In this document: one piece after another, positions 40,895-51,290 of the stretch
Numbering within the stretch: the first letter of the stretch is position 1
Layout of the letters: every line of letters begins with the position of its first letter
Assembly: GCA_019915135.1 (NCBI GenBank)
Contig: JAHLMK010000003.1
Coordinates: 2,046,001-2,110,000, forward strand
Reading direction: 5' to 3'
Source: Strobilurus pachycystidiatus
Lineage: Eukaryota > Basidiomycota > Agaricomycetes > Agaricales > Physalacriaceae
Length of the DNA stretch: 64,000 nucleotides
Made by a program: the position numbers and the translations under genes
The notes under the pieces: model-generated
The model's database searches: none
What the model was told of the DNA's origin: nothing
Seen by the model: the letters and a program-made list of their open reading frames with translations, nothing else

Positions 40895-43150
40895 TTATGA
40901 TAATTTCTGTCTCTTCCCGTTCCCCTTCTGTCCCTGCGCCATACTCTTCCTCTTGACGCTCTCCACCAGACTCTCAAGCTTTCGCTCGGATTTTTGCTCG
41001 CTTTTGTTTGACACGCGAGGTGTCCCATCTTCACCGCGTTTCTTTTGTCGTCGCTTTCCACCCTCCTCGAGCAGGGCAGACATACCCTTCGTCTTCTTGA
41101 ACCTACATTCGAAAGATCAGAACGTGCATGAAGTAAAGACATATACACATACTGGGGATTACTGGGATCGATAGCAAAGCTCGGATCCTCGTGCAAAACA
41201 GTGAAACGGCTATCCGCAACGTCGATAGAAAAGTCCGGCTGCGTCTCGTCGGTGGGCGCAGCGTCTTTGCCTTTCTTGAACTTGCGTTTCGACTTTTTCT
41301 CAGCCTTCAGGATCGCCTTCAGATCGAAGTGCTTTCCGTCATCTTCGTCTGCAACGAGGTGAGATAGATCCTCCTTGGCCTTCTCCTTGCCCGCTTTCTT
41401 GGCGCTCTTCGCAGGCTTTTCGACGATCTCTTCCTCCTCGCTATCGGCATCGAAAAAGTCGTCATCCTCTTCATCGACCTGGGCGGGCGCCTTCTTGCGC
41501 TCCTCTGCCTTCTGCTTCCGCTTCTCCTTCATCTTCCGTTGGTACTTCTCTATCGTCGTCTCGTCGTGATCCTTCGACTCTGACAGGCCGGGCTTGAATG
41601 TGATCTCCATGTCAACATCAGAGCCACCAGCGCCACCGTCCTCATCCCGAGCCCAACCTTCAGGCAAATCATCGTTTCCGCCCAGGAGCAGCGCACGCAG
41701 CTTGTCCCGTTGCGCTTTTCGCTGAGGTTTCTTGGGCGCATCTTCCTCTTCCGATTCGTCTGAAGATGCGGCGATGTAGGACTTGAAATCGTTGTCTTCG
41801 ATCTCCTTCTTGGAGAACGTCCGCCTGGTGATCTGAGTTCGCTCGGGGTCATCTTCGTCCCAGGTCAGCTTGACTTTCGAATGCCGAAGAGCCTGAACAA
41901 GACCGTCAGCCGAGGTGTTGGAGAGCCTGATGGAAACACTGACATCGGTTACAAAATCCAGAGACTTGGTTTGATTGCCCGTGTCCTCTTTCGCTTCATC
42001 TCTAAAAATAAGATAATGAGCAACGGGGTACCAATGGAAGGGTCTTGCATGTGCACCTGCAAGTATCATCGAAATTCATCTCATCGGGAACGAAGCTCAA
42101 GTCAAATACATTGGCGGAACGCTCGAGCTCAGTCCCCTCCAGTTCGTCATATATGTGAGATGCGGTATCAACTGAGTCGCACTCGATGACAGCGTAGTAA
42201 TAGCTGTGAAACCATCAGTCTCACAGGTGTAGGAGTGGATGTCGACATACCGTAATCTATCCAGCTGGTATTTTCGAAGCGCGTCCTCGTTCACCGCGTT
42301 TTCATCGTCGCCAACCTCGTAGATGGTCTTTTCGTTGACCTCCTTCGAGTCTGATGACCTCTTGAAGAGCTCGGCAGGTGGTCCCTCCTTCTCTTCGCGC
42401 GCCATTCTCGCCTTCCCAAATTCGCTGGGGTAGACGCGGACACTCAAGACCTGACCGCGAACCTGAGAGGTTGCAGCTTTGCGTGTAGAGCCCGATGAAG
42501 ATGACGCGACAGCAGACGCCGATAGTGACACCAGAGAAGAGCATATTTTGTAGAGATGTGATGCGCGGACATGGTCCCAGTCAAGATTCACGACCGCTAT
42601 ACGCCGTGTGCGATCGCCCTCCTCGATTTCCGGATGTTCTTTAGAGTATGCATCAGCTTGAGCGGTGAGGACGGCTGTTTGGGATTCGTCCAAGTCTATC
42701 TCCGCATCGCTGTCTTCGCCATTGCCACCAACAGTCACGAAACCTTCAATGTCGCTATCGTCACTGTCGTCTTGATGCTTGGATGGTTCTTCTTCTTCAT
42801 CTGAAGATTCCAAGAGCACTTGACCGCGAGCAAAGTCGAGCGGTTTCGGCTCATCCGCTGGTTCGTCCTCGTCCTCAATACGGTAGAAGCGGCGAAGATT
42901 GTCTTGCTCGTGCGAATCCGCAAGAGGCCGACCGTATTTATCCACGCGACCTAGTGAATGATGAAGATGATGAATGCTATGCCAGCGAGCGCATCAACAC
43001 ACACATACCAGCGGATTTATTTTTGGACTTTTTTTCTTGGTCGAAAACGGATTTGAAGCGCTCGTCAACAACGACTTTTGATTTATTTTTCTTTGGCCGT
43101 CTGAAGCGCGGGTCTGAGCGCAGTCGAGAAAAACGCGGATCGGAGGACAT
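40895..43150 (-). CDS. ESF1: Pre-rRNA processing factor Esf1
   Basis: Nucleolar protein of the small-subunit processome required for early 18S rRNA cleavage. Multi-exon minus-strand gene starting at 43150 (SSDPRFSRLRSDPRFRRPKK) and ending at 40895. It shows the NUC153-type core (RVDKYGRPLADSHEQDNLRR, RIAVVNLDWDHVRA, SVRVYPSEFGKARM, KYQLDRLRYYYAVIECDS, LDFVTDVSVSI) and long acidic/basic low-complexity tracts, and it ends with DSRFTVLHEDPSFAIDPSNPQFKKTKGM and a Lys-rich nuclear tail. About six exons. The first intron (after AAATCCGCTG) and the one before FKKTKG were placed confidently, the internal ones near 41880-42230 less so. Confidence 0.93.
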
Positions 43151-43443
43151 AGTGGAAAGAAATAAGAAACTTGCAAGCCGAATTGGCCTTCAATCTCATG
43201 ACGTGAATCACTGCGTTGCCATCAGATCAACATCAGGGGGTTGCAACGTACTTATATTCTCACCGTTTCGACCTTCCTCCACCTTCCTCTTTCCCCTTCA
43301 TCACCCTTGCCCTGTGAGTGCGGTGTCGTTTCAGTCCTCCCGATGCTAACCGTTACGTCTCCAGTCCTTTTCTTTCTTCCCTCCTTCTTAAGGCCTGGAC
43401 GCCTCACATAGTCTTTCCATCTCGACTTGCTCCATTTTTCATC
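43151..43443. promoter_or_regulatory. Divergent promoter, ESF1 / repeat precursor
   Basis: A 293-bp gap between divergent starts. The right part is pyrimidine-rich (CTTCCTCCACCTTCCTCTTT near 43270), common upstream of highly expressed fungal genes. No TATA box was recognised. Confidence 0.35.
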
Positions 43444-44373
43444 ATGTTCACCCGCCTCTACGCTCTCCTGCCGCTGGCATTGCTCTTGGCTTGCCAAGCA
43501 ATCGCCTCTCCCGTTCGCATTCCCGTGAGCTCTATTTGAGAATCCTGATGTCTTGTCTCTCATGTTGTTCAGATGCCCATGTTAAAGGCGCGCACTCCCG
43601 CCCCACTGAAAGTCATCCCTGCCTTCAGCCGGTCTGAGATCCCCGATGTCCAGCTCTCGAAGCGGGATGTTGGTGGTGCCTATCCCGAGGAGGACGCTGT
43701 TAAGGCCTCCAACGGGAACATCGTGCCCTACGGCAAGCGCGCTGTCGGTGGTGCTTACCCTGAAGAGGACCCGGTCAAGTCGGACAACGGGAACATCGTG
43801 CCTTACAACAAGCGCAACATCGTCCAGCGCCAGGACGTCGGTGGCAACATTCCCGTGGAGGATGCCGTAAAGTCCAACAACGGCAACATTGTGCCCTACG
43901 ACAAGCGCACCGTCTCGAGGCGGCAGATCCCTGCTGAAGAGGCTGTCAAGGCCAACAATGGCAACATCGTACCCTATGACAAGCGCACCGTCTCGCAGCG
44001 TCAGATTCCTGCAGAAGAGGCTGTCAAGGCTAACAATGGAAACATTGTGCCCTACGACAAGCGCACCGTTTCGCGGCGCCAAATTCCTGCAGAAGAGGCT
44101 GTCAAGGCTAACAATGGAAACATTGTACCCTACGACAAGCGCACCCTTTCGCGGCGCCAGATTCCTGCAGAAGAGGCTGTCAAGGCTAACAATGGCAACA
44201 TTGTGCCCTACGACAAGCGCACCGTCTCGCAGCGTCAGATTCCTGCAGAAGAGGCTGTCAAGGCTAACAATGGAAACATTGTGCCCTATGACAAGCGTGC
44301 CATCCTTGACGTTCGAAACATTCCTGCTCATCTGGCAGTGAGGTCAGTGAACGGCGTGGTTGAACTCTATTAG
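43444..44373 (+). CDS. Secreted KEX2-processed repeat precursor protein
   Basis: Exons 43444-43524 and 43573-44373 (intron 43525-43572) give 293 residues. The N-terminus MFTRLYALLPLALLLACQA is a classic signal peptide. The mature part holds eight copies of NGNIVPY, each followed by G, N or D and Lys-Arg, a KEX2 cleavage site. The last five full units are 26 residues (78 bp, 43909-44298) and nearly identical, of the form QIPAEEAVKANNGNIVPYDKR. Some linkers contain a second dibasic site (SRR), others SQR. The protein ends with a degenerate unit VNGVVELY. This is the architecture of fungal KEX2-processed repeat proteins, which include hydrophobin-like repellents, pheromone-like peptides and dikaritin RiPP precursors. 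The product is unknown. No UstY-like oxidase is seen nearby. Confidence 0.88.
43909..44298 (+). repeat. Five tandem 78-bp coding repeats
   Basis: Units begin at 43909, 43987, 44065, 44143 and 44221, each exactly 78 bp and nearly identical. Unit 4 starts ACCCTT where the others start ACCGT. They encode the 26-residue unit of the repeat precursor. Exact periodicity suggests recent expansion or homogenisation. Confidence 0.95.
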
Positions 44374-44699
44374 GTCGGTCTCTCAATCCATTTCTACTAT
44401 GCCACCTAACTCACAATGTTCCACAGACAAGCCGAGAAGGAATCACTGGTGGTTTCAAGACTTTTATAGTTTGATTTAGTTATACAATGTTCCCGTATAT
44501 CACTCAAGCTTTTCAGTCCGAAGTTGTGTCGTGCGTGCAGTTTCTGCGCTCGGTATCTCGCACTTGCACATGCACAATATCCATGGTTTGGCGTAAGTCA
44601 AGAATATGCTAACTAATATTTGAGATCGTTATACACAAGAACATTTTACAACAACTATATCACAGCAAAATGAAAGCACTAAGAACGAGGATTCAATAT
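44374..44699. other. Convergent 3' intergenic region
   Basis: A 326-bp non-coding gap between the ends of the repeat precursor and DUG3. AT-rich in the right half, no ORF. It should contain both polyadenylation regions. Confidence 0.4.
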
Positions 44700-46179
44700 T
44701 CAAGAACGAATTTTCTGCGCTGGTGGCAGATCTTTGCGAGGAGCAAGCAAACCCTTCTCCATAGCAAATTCGGTTGCCCGAGCCTCGAAGGTGGGATCTG
44801 ATGGCGAAACGTAGTGCTGGTCTACGATGGGTATTTGCAGGAAGTTCATCTTTGGCGTGATGATCGCCATGTTATTCGTCTTGATTTCCATCCAGTCGGC
44901 TTTGAGACGGGTAAGGGACTGATACGAGAGTGAAAGATGACCACAGGCGTACCTCGTTCGAAAGTCAGAGGCTCGCTCGCAATCTACGGTCTCCGATGAG
45001 CACGAGATGCGCCAAGCAGTGTGAGTCACTTACCATGATGATGTTCTCCCGCTTGTCTGCCTTGGACATCTTGTAGTGTCCACCTTCCGCATACTCACTG
45101 AAGGATGTACCGGAAGAAAACCACAGAGAGGCGGCTTCGTCTCGCCTCGACGAGATGTAGCGCGTGGCGATCACTGTTTCTCCGTCAGTGACACAAAAGT
45201 TCATGAGACTGGGCTAAAGGTGTATGAGAAAAAAATCTCAGGAGCGAACGAGACGATATGCTTGCCTCGGTTATGTTGGCTTCCTCAGCGTACCGATTCA
45301 ACGTCGAAATGGTGTCCAGCATAGCCTGCCTCAGAGTCTGGACAGAGAACGACTTCGCATTTGGATCTGGAAGCTGAGTGAATGTCATTGAATGGGTATG
45401 TGTCGTCTTATTGAGCTGAGACGCACCTTCGACAAGAAAAGGGCAAATGCCCACTCGGAATCAGTGTTTCCCTGAACCATATCAAAAGCAACGTCTGGCA
45501 GTTCGCGTTGCAGTTTGCGCTTGATGGATTGGAACTCGGCAATACCGCCGTTATGCATGAACTGTGGTCTTTTAAGTGGCATAATCGAGGCGATAAAGAA
45601 GTTCAATTGACCATGAGTTTGCCGTGCACGAAAGGATGGCAGTTGTCGAGCGATAGAGAGCCTGCAGTGGTTGCTCGTACATGACCGCTGCTCCTAGATG
45701 AGCGAAGGATGATAGACAATGGGAGAATTGAGCTCACAAGACCAGGGGAGACTTGATCTTTTCTGCCAGCCGGGTGAGATTCACGTTGTTCCATGCCTGT
45801 ATCAATTCAGCAACATCATAGCCATTTCTGTGGAAAACATACAGGTGTAACAGAGGTGAATATGCACGGTTGGCTGCCCAGTTCCTCGTCGTATACAGAG
45901 TCATACCATCCTGGAGGGACACACGTCAGTCGACCGCAACGGGTGGAGTAGATGAGCTCGAAGTTTCGCTGACCGACGCCAAATCCATCCCCATTCATAG
46001 GCCTGCGATGGTCCAGCCGTAAGCGCGAATCGAACGCTTGGTTTATGATAGAATGGCAAGGCCGTGTGAGCAGCTAACGAAGGGTGAGAATGAACATGCA
46101 TTTGCTTGGCATTGAACCGGTCACTTACATGTGAGAGCTGCACCGGCTCAGTGCCTTTGTAGATAACAAATCTGCACAT
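44700..46179 (-). CDS. DUG3: Glutathione-degrading glutamine amidotransferase Dug3
   Basis: Class II (Ntn-type) glutamine amidotransferase subunit of the cytosolic Dug2-Dug3 complex that removes gamma-glutamate from glutathione. The minus-strand gene starts MCRFVIYKG, exposing the nucleophile Cys2 after Met removal. Later motifs are LLTRPCHSIINQAFDSRLRL, RRPMNGDGFGVGWY, EELGSQPCIFTSVTPAWNN, HVRATTAGSLSLDNCHPF and FMHNGGIAEF, then GNTDSEWAF and NFCVTDGETVIATRY. About eight exons. Introns between CTCTCACAT and CTGCTCACA, and before WYDSVYD, AWNN, SSGHVRA and FMHNGG, were placed by frame. It starts divergently from the PhzF gene. Confidence 0.93.
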
Positions 46180-46350
46180 TATTCGAGTGTTATGGTGTGA
46201 ATGTGGTAGAAAGCATAGAAGTGAAACGCGGCATAAAGACCTCGAGGCGCAGAGCGAGATTGCCGAGTCACGCTGAATGACGGAACGATCGCGTCTTCGG
46301 ATGCAAATTAAGATGCTAAATCAAGACGCACTCATTGCACACCCATCATC
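46180..46350. promoter_or_regulatory. Divergent promoter, DUG3 / PhzF-like
   Basis: A 171-bp gap between divergent start codons. No specific elements recognised. Confidence 0.35.
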
Positions 46351-47244
46351 ATGTCGGTCAACTCAAAGCTAGCGTACTGCACACTCGACGTCTTTACGGA
46401 TCATGAACTTCAAGGGAATCCATTGGCTGTCGTGCGAGTTACAAAGGATACTCAATTGTCCCAAGCACAGAAGCAGCTAATCGCCCGCGAATTCAACTAT
46501 TCAGAAACTATATTCCTGCACGATATCACCGAGGGCATTTACCCTATCGATATCTTCACTGTTGCGGAGGAGCTCCCCTTCGCAGGCCACCCTACAGTTG
46601 GCGCCGGGTGGTATCTTCTCAATCGCGATTCCACCGCGAATGTTGTCACTCTGCGGACCAAGGCTGGTGAAATCTCGGTACAAAGGGAGCGCAACGGGGT
46701 CCGCCTCCAGGTTCCTATCGACTTCAAAACACATCCCCCATACACACTCCCTATGATCAAGGCCATCCAGGAAATTCTTCGTCCAGAGGACTTCGCCAGC
46801 CTCGATGACGCCTTTCCTGTGGCATCTGTAGTCAAGGGAATGTCATTCATTCTCCTGGAACTCACGTCACTAGATGCTCTCGAGAGAATGCAGCCCTACA
46901 CCCAGCGGATCGCAGTCCCTGACAGTCATCTCGGAGATTGGAAAGGCTTTTGCTCCGTCTACGTCTTTGTGCGCACGGAAAGTGGTGTTATCCGGACACG
47001 CATGTTCGAAGGATCTTTTGAAGATCCCGCCACGGGGTCCGCTGCATCGACGCTGTGTGGATGGTTAGCGCAAGGAAAGGAGGACGGGAGATGGCCCTTT
47101 GAACTGGTCCAAGGTGTGGAAATTGGCCGTCGAAGCGAGATCAAAGTGTTTGTTGAGGTGGCCGGAGGAACAGTCAAGTCGATCGAGCTTGCGGGGGGTG
47201 CTGTGCAAGTCATGGAGGGGCAAATGAAAGTTCCTAGCTTGTAG
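46351..47244 (+). CDS. PhzF-family phenazine biosynthesis-like protein
   Basis: Member of the diaminopimelate-epimerase-fold PhzF family. Fungal members are mostly uncharacterised isomerases. A single exon encodes 297 residues, the usual family length, which is unusual beside intron-rich neighbours. Visible motifs are TLDVFTDHELQGNPLAVV near the start, FNYSETIFLH with the conserved catalytic Glu, IFTVAEELPFAGHPTVGAGW and FEDPATGSAASTLCGWL, the substrate-binding loop. Substrate unknown. The lack of introns could reflect horizontal origin or intron loss, but composition is not obviously foreign. Confidence 0.92.
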   Translation: MSVNSKLAYCTLDVFTDHELQGNPLAVVRVTKDTQLSQAQKQLIAREFNYSETIFLHDITEGIYPIDIFTVAEELPFAGHPTVGAGWYLLNRDSTANVVTLRTKAGEISVQRERNGVRLQVPIDFKTHPPYTLPMIKAIQEILRPEDFASLDDAFPVASVVKGMSFILLELTSLDALERMQPYTQRIAVPDSHLGDWKGFCSVYVFVRTESGVIRTRMFEGSFEDPATGSAASTLCGWLAQGKEDGRWPFELVQGVEIGRRSEIKVFVEVAGGTVKSIELAGGAVQVMEGQMKVPSL

Positions 47245-47794
47245 GCTTGAAGTAATACCGTCTCCCAATTGCAGCAGCTACGTGTCAAAGCGCCACTATC
47301 ATTGGACGCTAAAGCTTGCAGGAAATGAAGTGCTGGGGTTGATGCATCAGCTTGTGAATCAGAATCCCATATGTAAGCCTTATCAGCCTTCACTCTTGGA
47401 TAAATCATAGCGACAGTGGAGAGAGTGACTTTTCTCTGGATGCTGTGACTGAACGAGGAGCAGAACTGCTCGTGGGAACTGCAGCCAAGAAAGAATCGCG
47501 TCGTTGATTAGTCTCCCTTATAGGCAGACTCGATCAAAGCTGACTGTAAGACCACGACCCCGATGCTTAGTTCCCACGATGCTACACACAACAGGTAATA
47601 CAATTGTGAAGCTACGTATGGGTACAAGCGAGTGGGTGGGTGGTAAAAAGTTACTTATTCTACTCGAGATATCAGTCATATATATAGAGAAATGGAATGC
47701 ATGTGATAACAGAAAAGAGGACCATACTGAGCATGGAGACAACATATGAAAGACCCGACTGAATACTATATATGGTAATCGGGGTTGAACCTGA
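47245..47794. other. Intergenic, 550 bp, boundary to the accessory region
   Basis: No gene recognised. AT-rich near 47640-47780 (TATATATAG, ATACTATATATGG). It separates the conserved gene block from the orphan and transposon-rich right part of the window. Confidence 0.4.
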
Positions 47795-49885
47795 TTAAGC
47801 CGTTACGCCGGGAGGCGGAGCAGCCGTTACACCCGCCCCGGCTAGATTAGCGCAACAGCTAATCGAACATGATGAGGGGAGGGTCATTGTCGAGATAGCA
47901 ACGATCACCGGAGTTGAGTTGGTCGGAGTGGTGGAATCGTTAACATGTGCGGGATCGAGGGGAGGGATGGACGATGGAGTGGTGGATACCGACCCCGAGT
48001 CAGCGGTCTGAGACGCGTCCTGTTCAACAATGGTAGCCCCAGTATCTCCGTGTGCAGGGATAGGGTGCGCTACCACGACACGGTAGCGCAGGAACAGACG
48101 TCGTCGGCGCTCTAAAAGCATATTCAGATCCCAAGACTCGGGGAGATGATATACCAACTCCGAAAAGCCGTCAGGTACCCGAGATTCCCTGGCCATAGTC
48201 ATATTCCAGCGTCGTGGAAGGCCCACGACGTTGATATATGCGGCGTATCGAAGGAGAGCGTCGGTGGCGAGGCGTCGGGTGTTCTGAAATTTGGTGTTCG
48301 CGTACGTCCATCGTAATCCCATAACGCCGAATAGTTGAGCACAGTCGAGTCCGCGATCCGTGATCCCACACGCCGCCATGTGCCGCACTAGATCGACCAG
48401 GGTCATTCCTTCAACAAGATTGGGTGGATAGGCATGGTAATGGACATGTTCGGCGATGGGAATATTGTGTGATGCGCGGAGCTGCTGATAAGCCTCGGGA
48501 ATGGCTAATAAGAAGCAGAATCGAATGTACAGAATGTCCATCGCGGCCTTGTTGCGAACGGAGTTGGATGAAGGAGTGATTTGGCGGTAGATGAATGCCC
48601 CAAACAGTAAGCGCATATCCAGAAATTTCTTTGTGAAGATTAGCACACGAGATACTATGTGAGTCGCGTGCCAAATGGTGTGGTTGCGGTAGCCGACAAA
48701 GTCGGCCTGATTGCCGCGTGGAGGAGGGAATGCCGGAATGGGGACTGGTGGAAGGGGAGGCAGATTGTCACCTCTGACGCCGTCACCAGGTTTAGTGACG
48801 AACGACGGGGATCGAGCCCAAGCTGTGGCTGAGGGATTGCCGCGTTCAGCTTGGACGACCGTGAGCAGTCCCGTTTTCAGATAAGGATGTCCGGCGCGAC
48901 TAATGTGTCCCTTGATCGCGCGTGAATGAGACGCTCGCCGAATGAATTCACCCGCCACATATGCCGCCATGAACAGATGAAAACTGGTGATATTGTCCGG
49001 TTGGCGGGCGGCCTCGAACAGTATGTGAGCATCGGACGGTGTGTTGATCTTGCCGTACTCGATACCGTCGTATAGATCTGAGGATGGCAGGGTGTCCGGG
49101 AATGATGGAAGGATAAATTCGGTGACTACTGATCCCGGGAAGCGTGGAGTGGGGAGTGCGGCTACGACCGGTTCTAGGAATCGTACAGACGGATGAGGCG
49201 TGTCTGGCCGACGACGAGCTGGTCGTTTCATGATTCCACTGACGTTAAGTCGGGCATTGCGCGCGGATCCTCCTAGACGTCGTTCAGGATGGCCTCCTAG
49301 TGATCCATAGTACCGATCTTGATCGAAATCAGTGATCGGTTCCCTATAATCACGTCTGCATGGCGTACCATATGGGGACTGCATAATGAAGTCTCTTGTC
49401 GGGCTCGACCTGGGGGCATCGTCGAGGGTGTGATTCCCCAAAGTGAGGGTATTGGTCTTGTTGACCGCGTCTATCATCTCGATGTCAATTCGAGGTGATG
49501 TAATTAGATTGCATGGATACTCGCCTCCGAGCTGTGACGCGAATGATTCGAGTGGCTCAGCCATGAACGTATCGAAGTCAGATTGCGACGGGCCGAATGG
49601 TTCGTCGCTCCACTTGAAGGACTCTCCTTCAGTGAGGAAGGGAGGGAACGATGGGTCGTAAGATTGGTCCATCGGGACCGACATGTGTCCGTATCAACTA
49701 GATAGGGTTTCCCCCCCGTCATTGAGAAGAATTGTAGCCGGGGGCTGAGCGATCAGCTTCGGCGTATCCATCACTACGTCGCTAGGTGCGGGGAGTGGTT
49801 CCGGGGCCGGGGTGGTCCACGGATCGGAGGCAAAAAAGTTGTAGATGGGAGAGGCAGACATGATTGTCGTTGAGAAACGTTTCAC
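47795..49885 (-). CDS. Orphan long ORF split by one in-frame stop
   Basis: I do not recognise this protein. A frame of 629 codons (49684 to 47795) is preceded in the same frame by 64 codons (49885 to 49694, including MSASPIYNFFASDPWTTPAP), separated by a single TGA at 49694-49696. Either the gene is damaged or a small intron (GT at about 49698, AG before GAGAGTCC) removes the stop. That splice keeps the frame but its donor is weak. The protein has Asp/Pro-rich ends and a more ordered centre (ITSFHLFMAAYVAGEFIRRA, LYIRFCFLLAIPEAYQQL, VDLVRHMAACG, RLATDALLRYAAYINVV) that looks helical. It lies next to retrotransposon debris, so it may derive from an element. Confidence 0.55.
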
Positions 49886-50022
49886 GATGAGTTAATCTCG
49901 GTGTGAGGAGGTGAATTTATTCATCTTTTCCCAATCCTTTTATAGTGTCCTCGTCGAACTCGTGTATAGAGGCGTGGCGAGAATGTCCATTCCCACGATT
50001 ACCGAATTGGGCAATAGTGATC

Positions 50023-51290
50023 TCATTTTTTGCCCCGAGTTCGAGTCCGCGCGTCTTTACCGCTTCCATCCAAGGCGTGTTTGGGTAACTTGAGAGGGTC
50101 AGTGACTCCCTGTAGTTGCAGATAAGCATCCAGTGCCTTCAACTTACTACATTTCTTCAGTGGTTCCAGTGTCCGGTCCCCCAGAGACCAGTGCACTGTT
50201 AGGAACAACTTACCATTGTGCTATTCGTGATCGACAATCTCTTCGACGACCTCTTCTGCACTTGCAGGACTTCCGAAATCATAGGGTTCGGGCTTTTCTC
50301 GATTCGGGAAAAGTATCGCGTCGCTTTCCAGGTACGGTTTGATCAGATTCACGTGGAATCGATCATGCACCTTCCTGCGCGCTAATTCCTCTGGTAGTTG
50401 AATCTGGTATACCGACTTCTCGGAGTTGGCGTCGACTACGCGATATGGACCGATGAACTTCGGAGCAAGTTTCCGTGTTCTTGACTTTGGTAAGTTTAAG
50501 TTTTTTGTTGAGAGGTATACCATCGACCCGACCTTGATATCAGGTTCATTTCGCCGGCGTTTGTTCGAATAGAACGTCTGAAACACGCGCGACGCTATTA
50601 TCGCGTCGTGCGCATCGAACAAGTTGTTCATTGCTTGAGTCGCAAAGGCGCGTACTCCCGGAGCGACCTCTGTTTCGTAACGAACTTCCCTCATCATACT
50701 AGGTACGTATCCATATGTTAGTTCGAACGGCGCGAATCCGGTCGTCTCGCTAACACTAGCATTCAGGGCAAACTCTACAAGGGGGCATTTTGCCAACCAG
50801 TCCCCCTGGTCAGGACGGATACTCGCCCGGAATATCTGGCCCACGGATCTATTGACACGTTCCGTAAGTCCATCCGTTTGAGGGTGGTATGCCGTGGACA
50901 TTAGTAATTTCGTGCCCAGTAATCGATGCAGTTCTTTCCACCATGCGGACGTGAACTTAGAGTCGCGATCCGATACAATGGATTCCGGCAAACCGTGAAG
51001 TCGTACGATTTCATGAAGGTACACCTGGGAAAGGTCAGTAGCCGTGTTAGTGGTGTGTACTGGAATCAAGTGTACTTGTGAAGTGAGTCGGCACACGATG
51101 ACCCACAGGTAGTTTTTCTTATTCACTTCGGGTAGTGGGCCTATGAAGTCCATGCTGATGGACTGCCAAGGGCGAGTGGGAGTCGGTAACGAATGGAGCT
51201 TCCCTGTTGGGGCTTGGTATGTACCTTTAGCAGATTCAGCCCATAAATACCTTTTTTGCCAAAAAGGCCTGTCGGACTATATGGTAAGTC
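50023..51290 (-). pseudogene. Truncated Ty3/Gypsy retrotransposon pol (integrase and chromodomain)
   Basis: The minus-strand fragment starts within the integrase zinc-binding/linker region (KRYLWAESAKGTYQAPTGK upstream of WQSISMDFIGPLP). It continues through the catalytic core (Asp in MDFIGP, SDRDSKFTSAWW, then YHPQTDGLTERVNR with the third acidic residue) and the GPY-type module KFIGPYRVV. The C-terminal chromodomain begins EEVVEEIVDHE but is cut by an in-frame TAG at 50221-50223. The same frame continues with LFLTVHWSLGDRTLEPL to 50023. Gag, protease, reverse transcriptase, RNase H and LTRs are missing, so the copy is dead. Confidence 0.9.

Noticed and set aside
43582..44331. 249-codon minus-strand ORF with repeats (VGHNVSIVSLDSLFCRN type)
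   Set aside because: It mirrors the 78-bp coding repeats of the plus-strand precursor. Signal peptide, splice sites and KR sites all support the plus strand.
50030..50050. tRNA-like B-box GAGTTCGAGTCC
   Set aside because: No A-box or cloverleaf at the right distance, and it lies within the Gypsy pol remnant.
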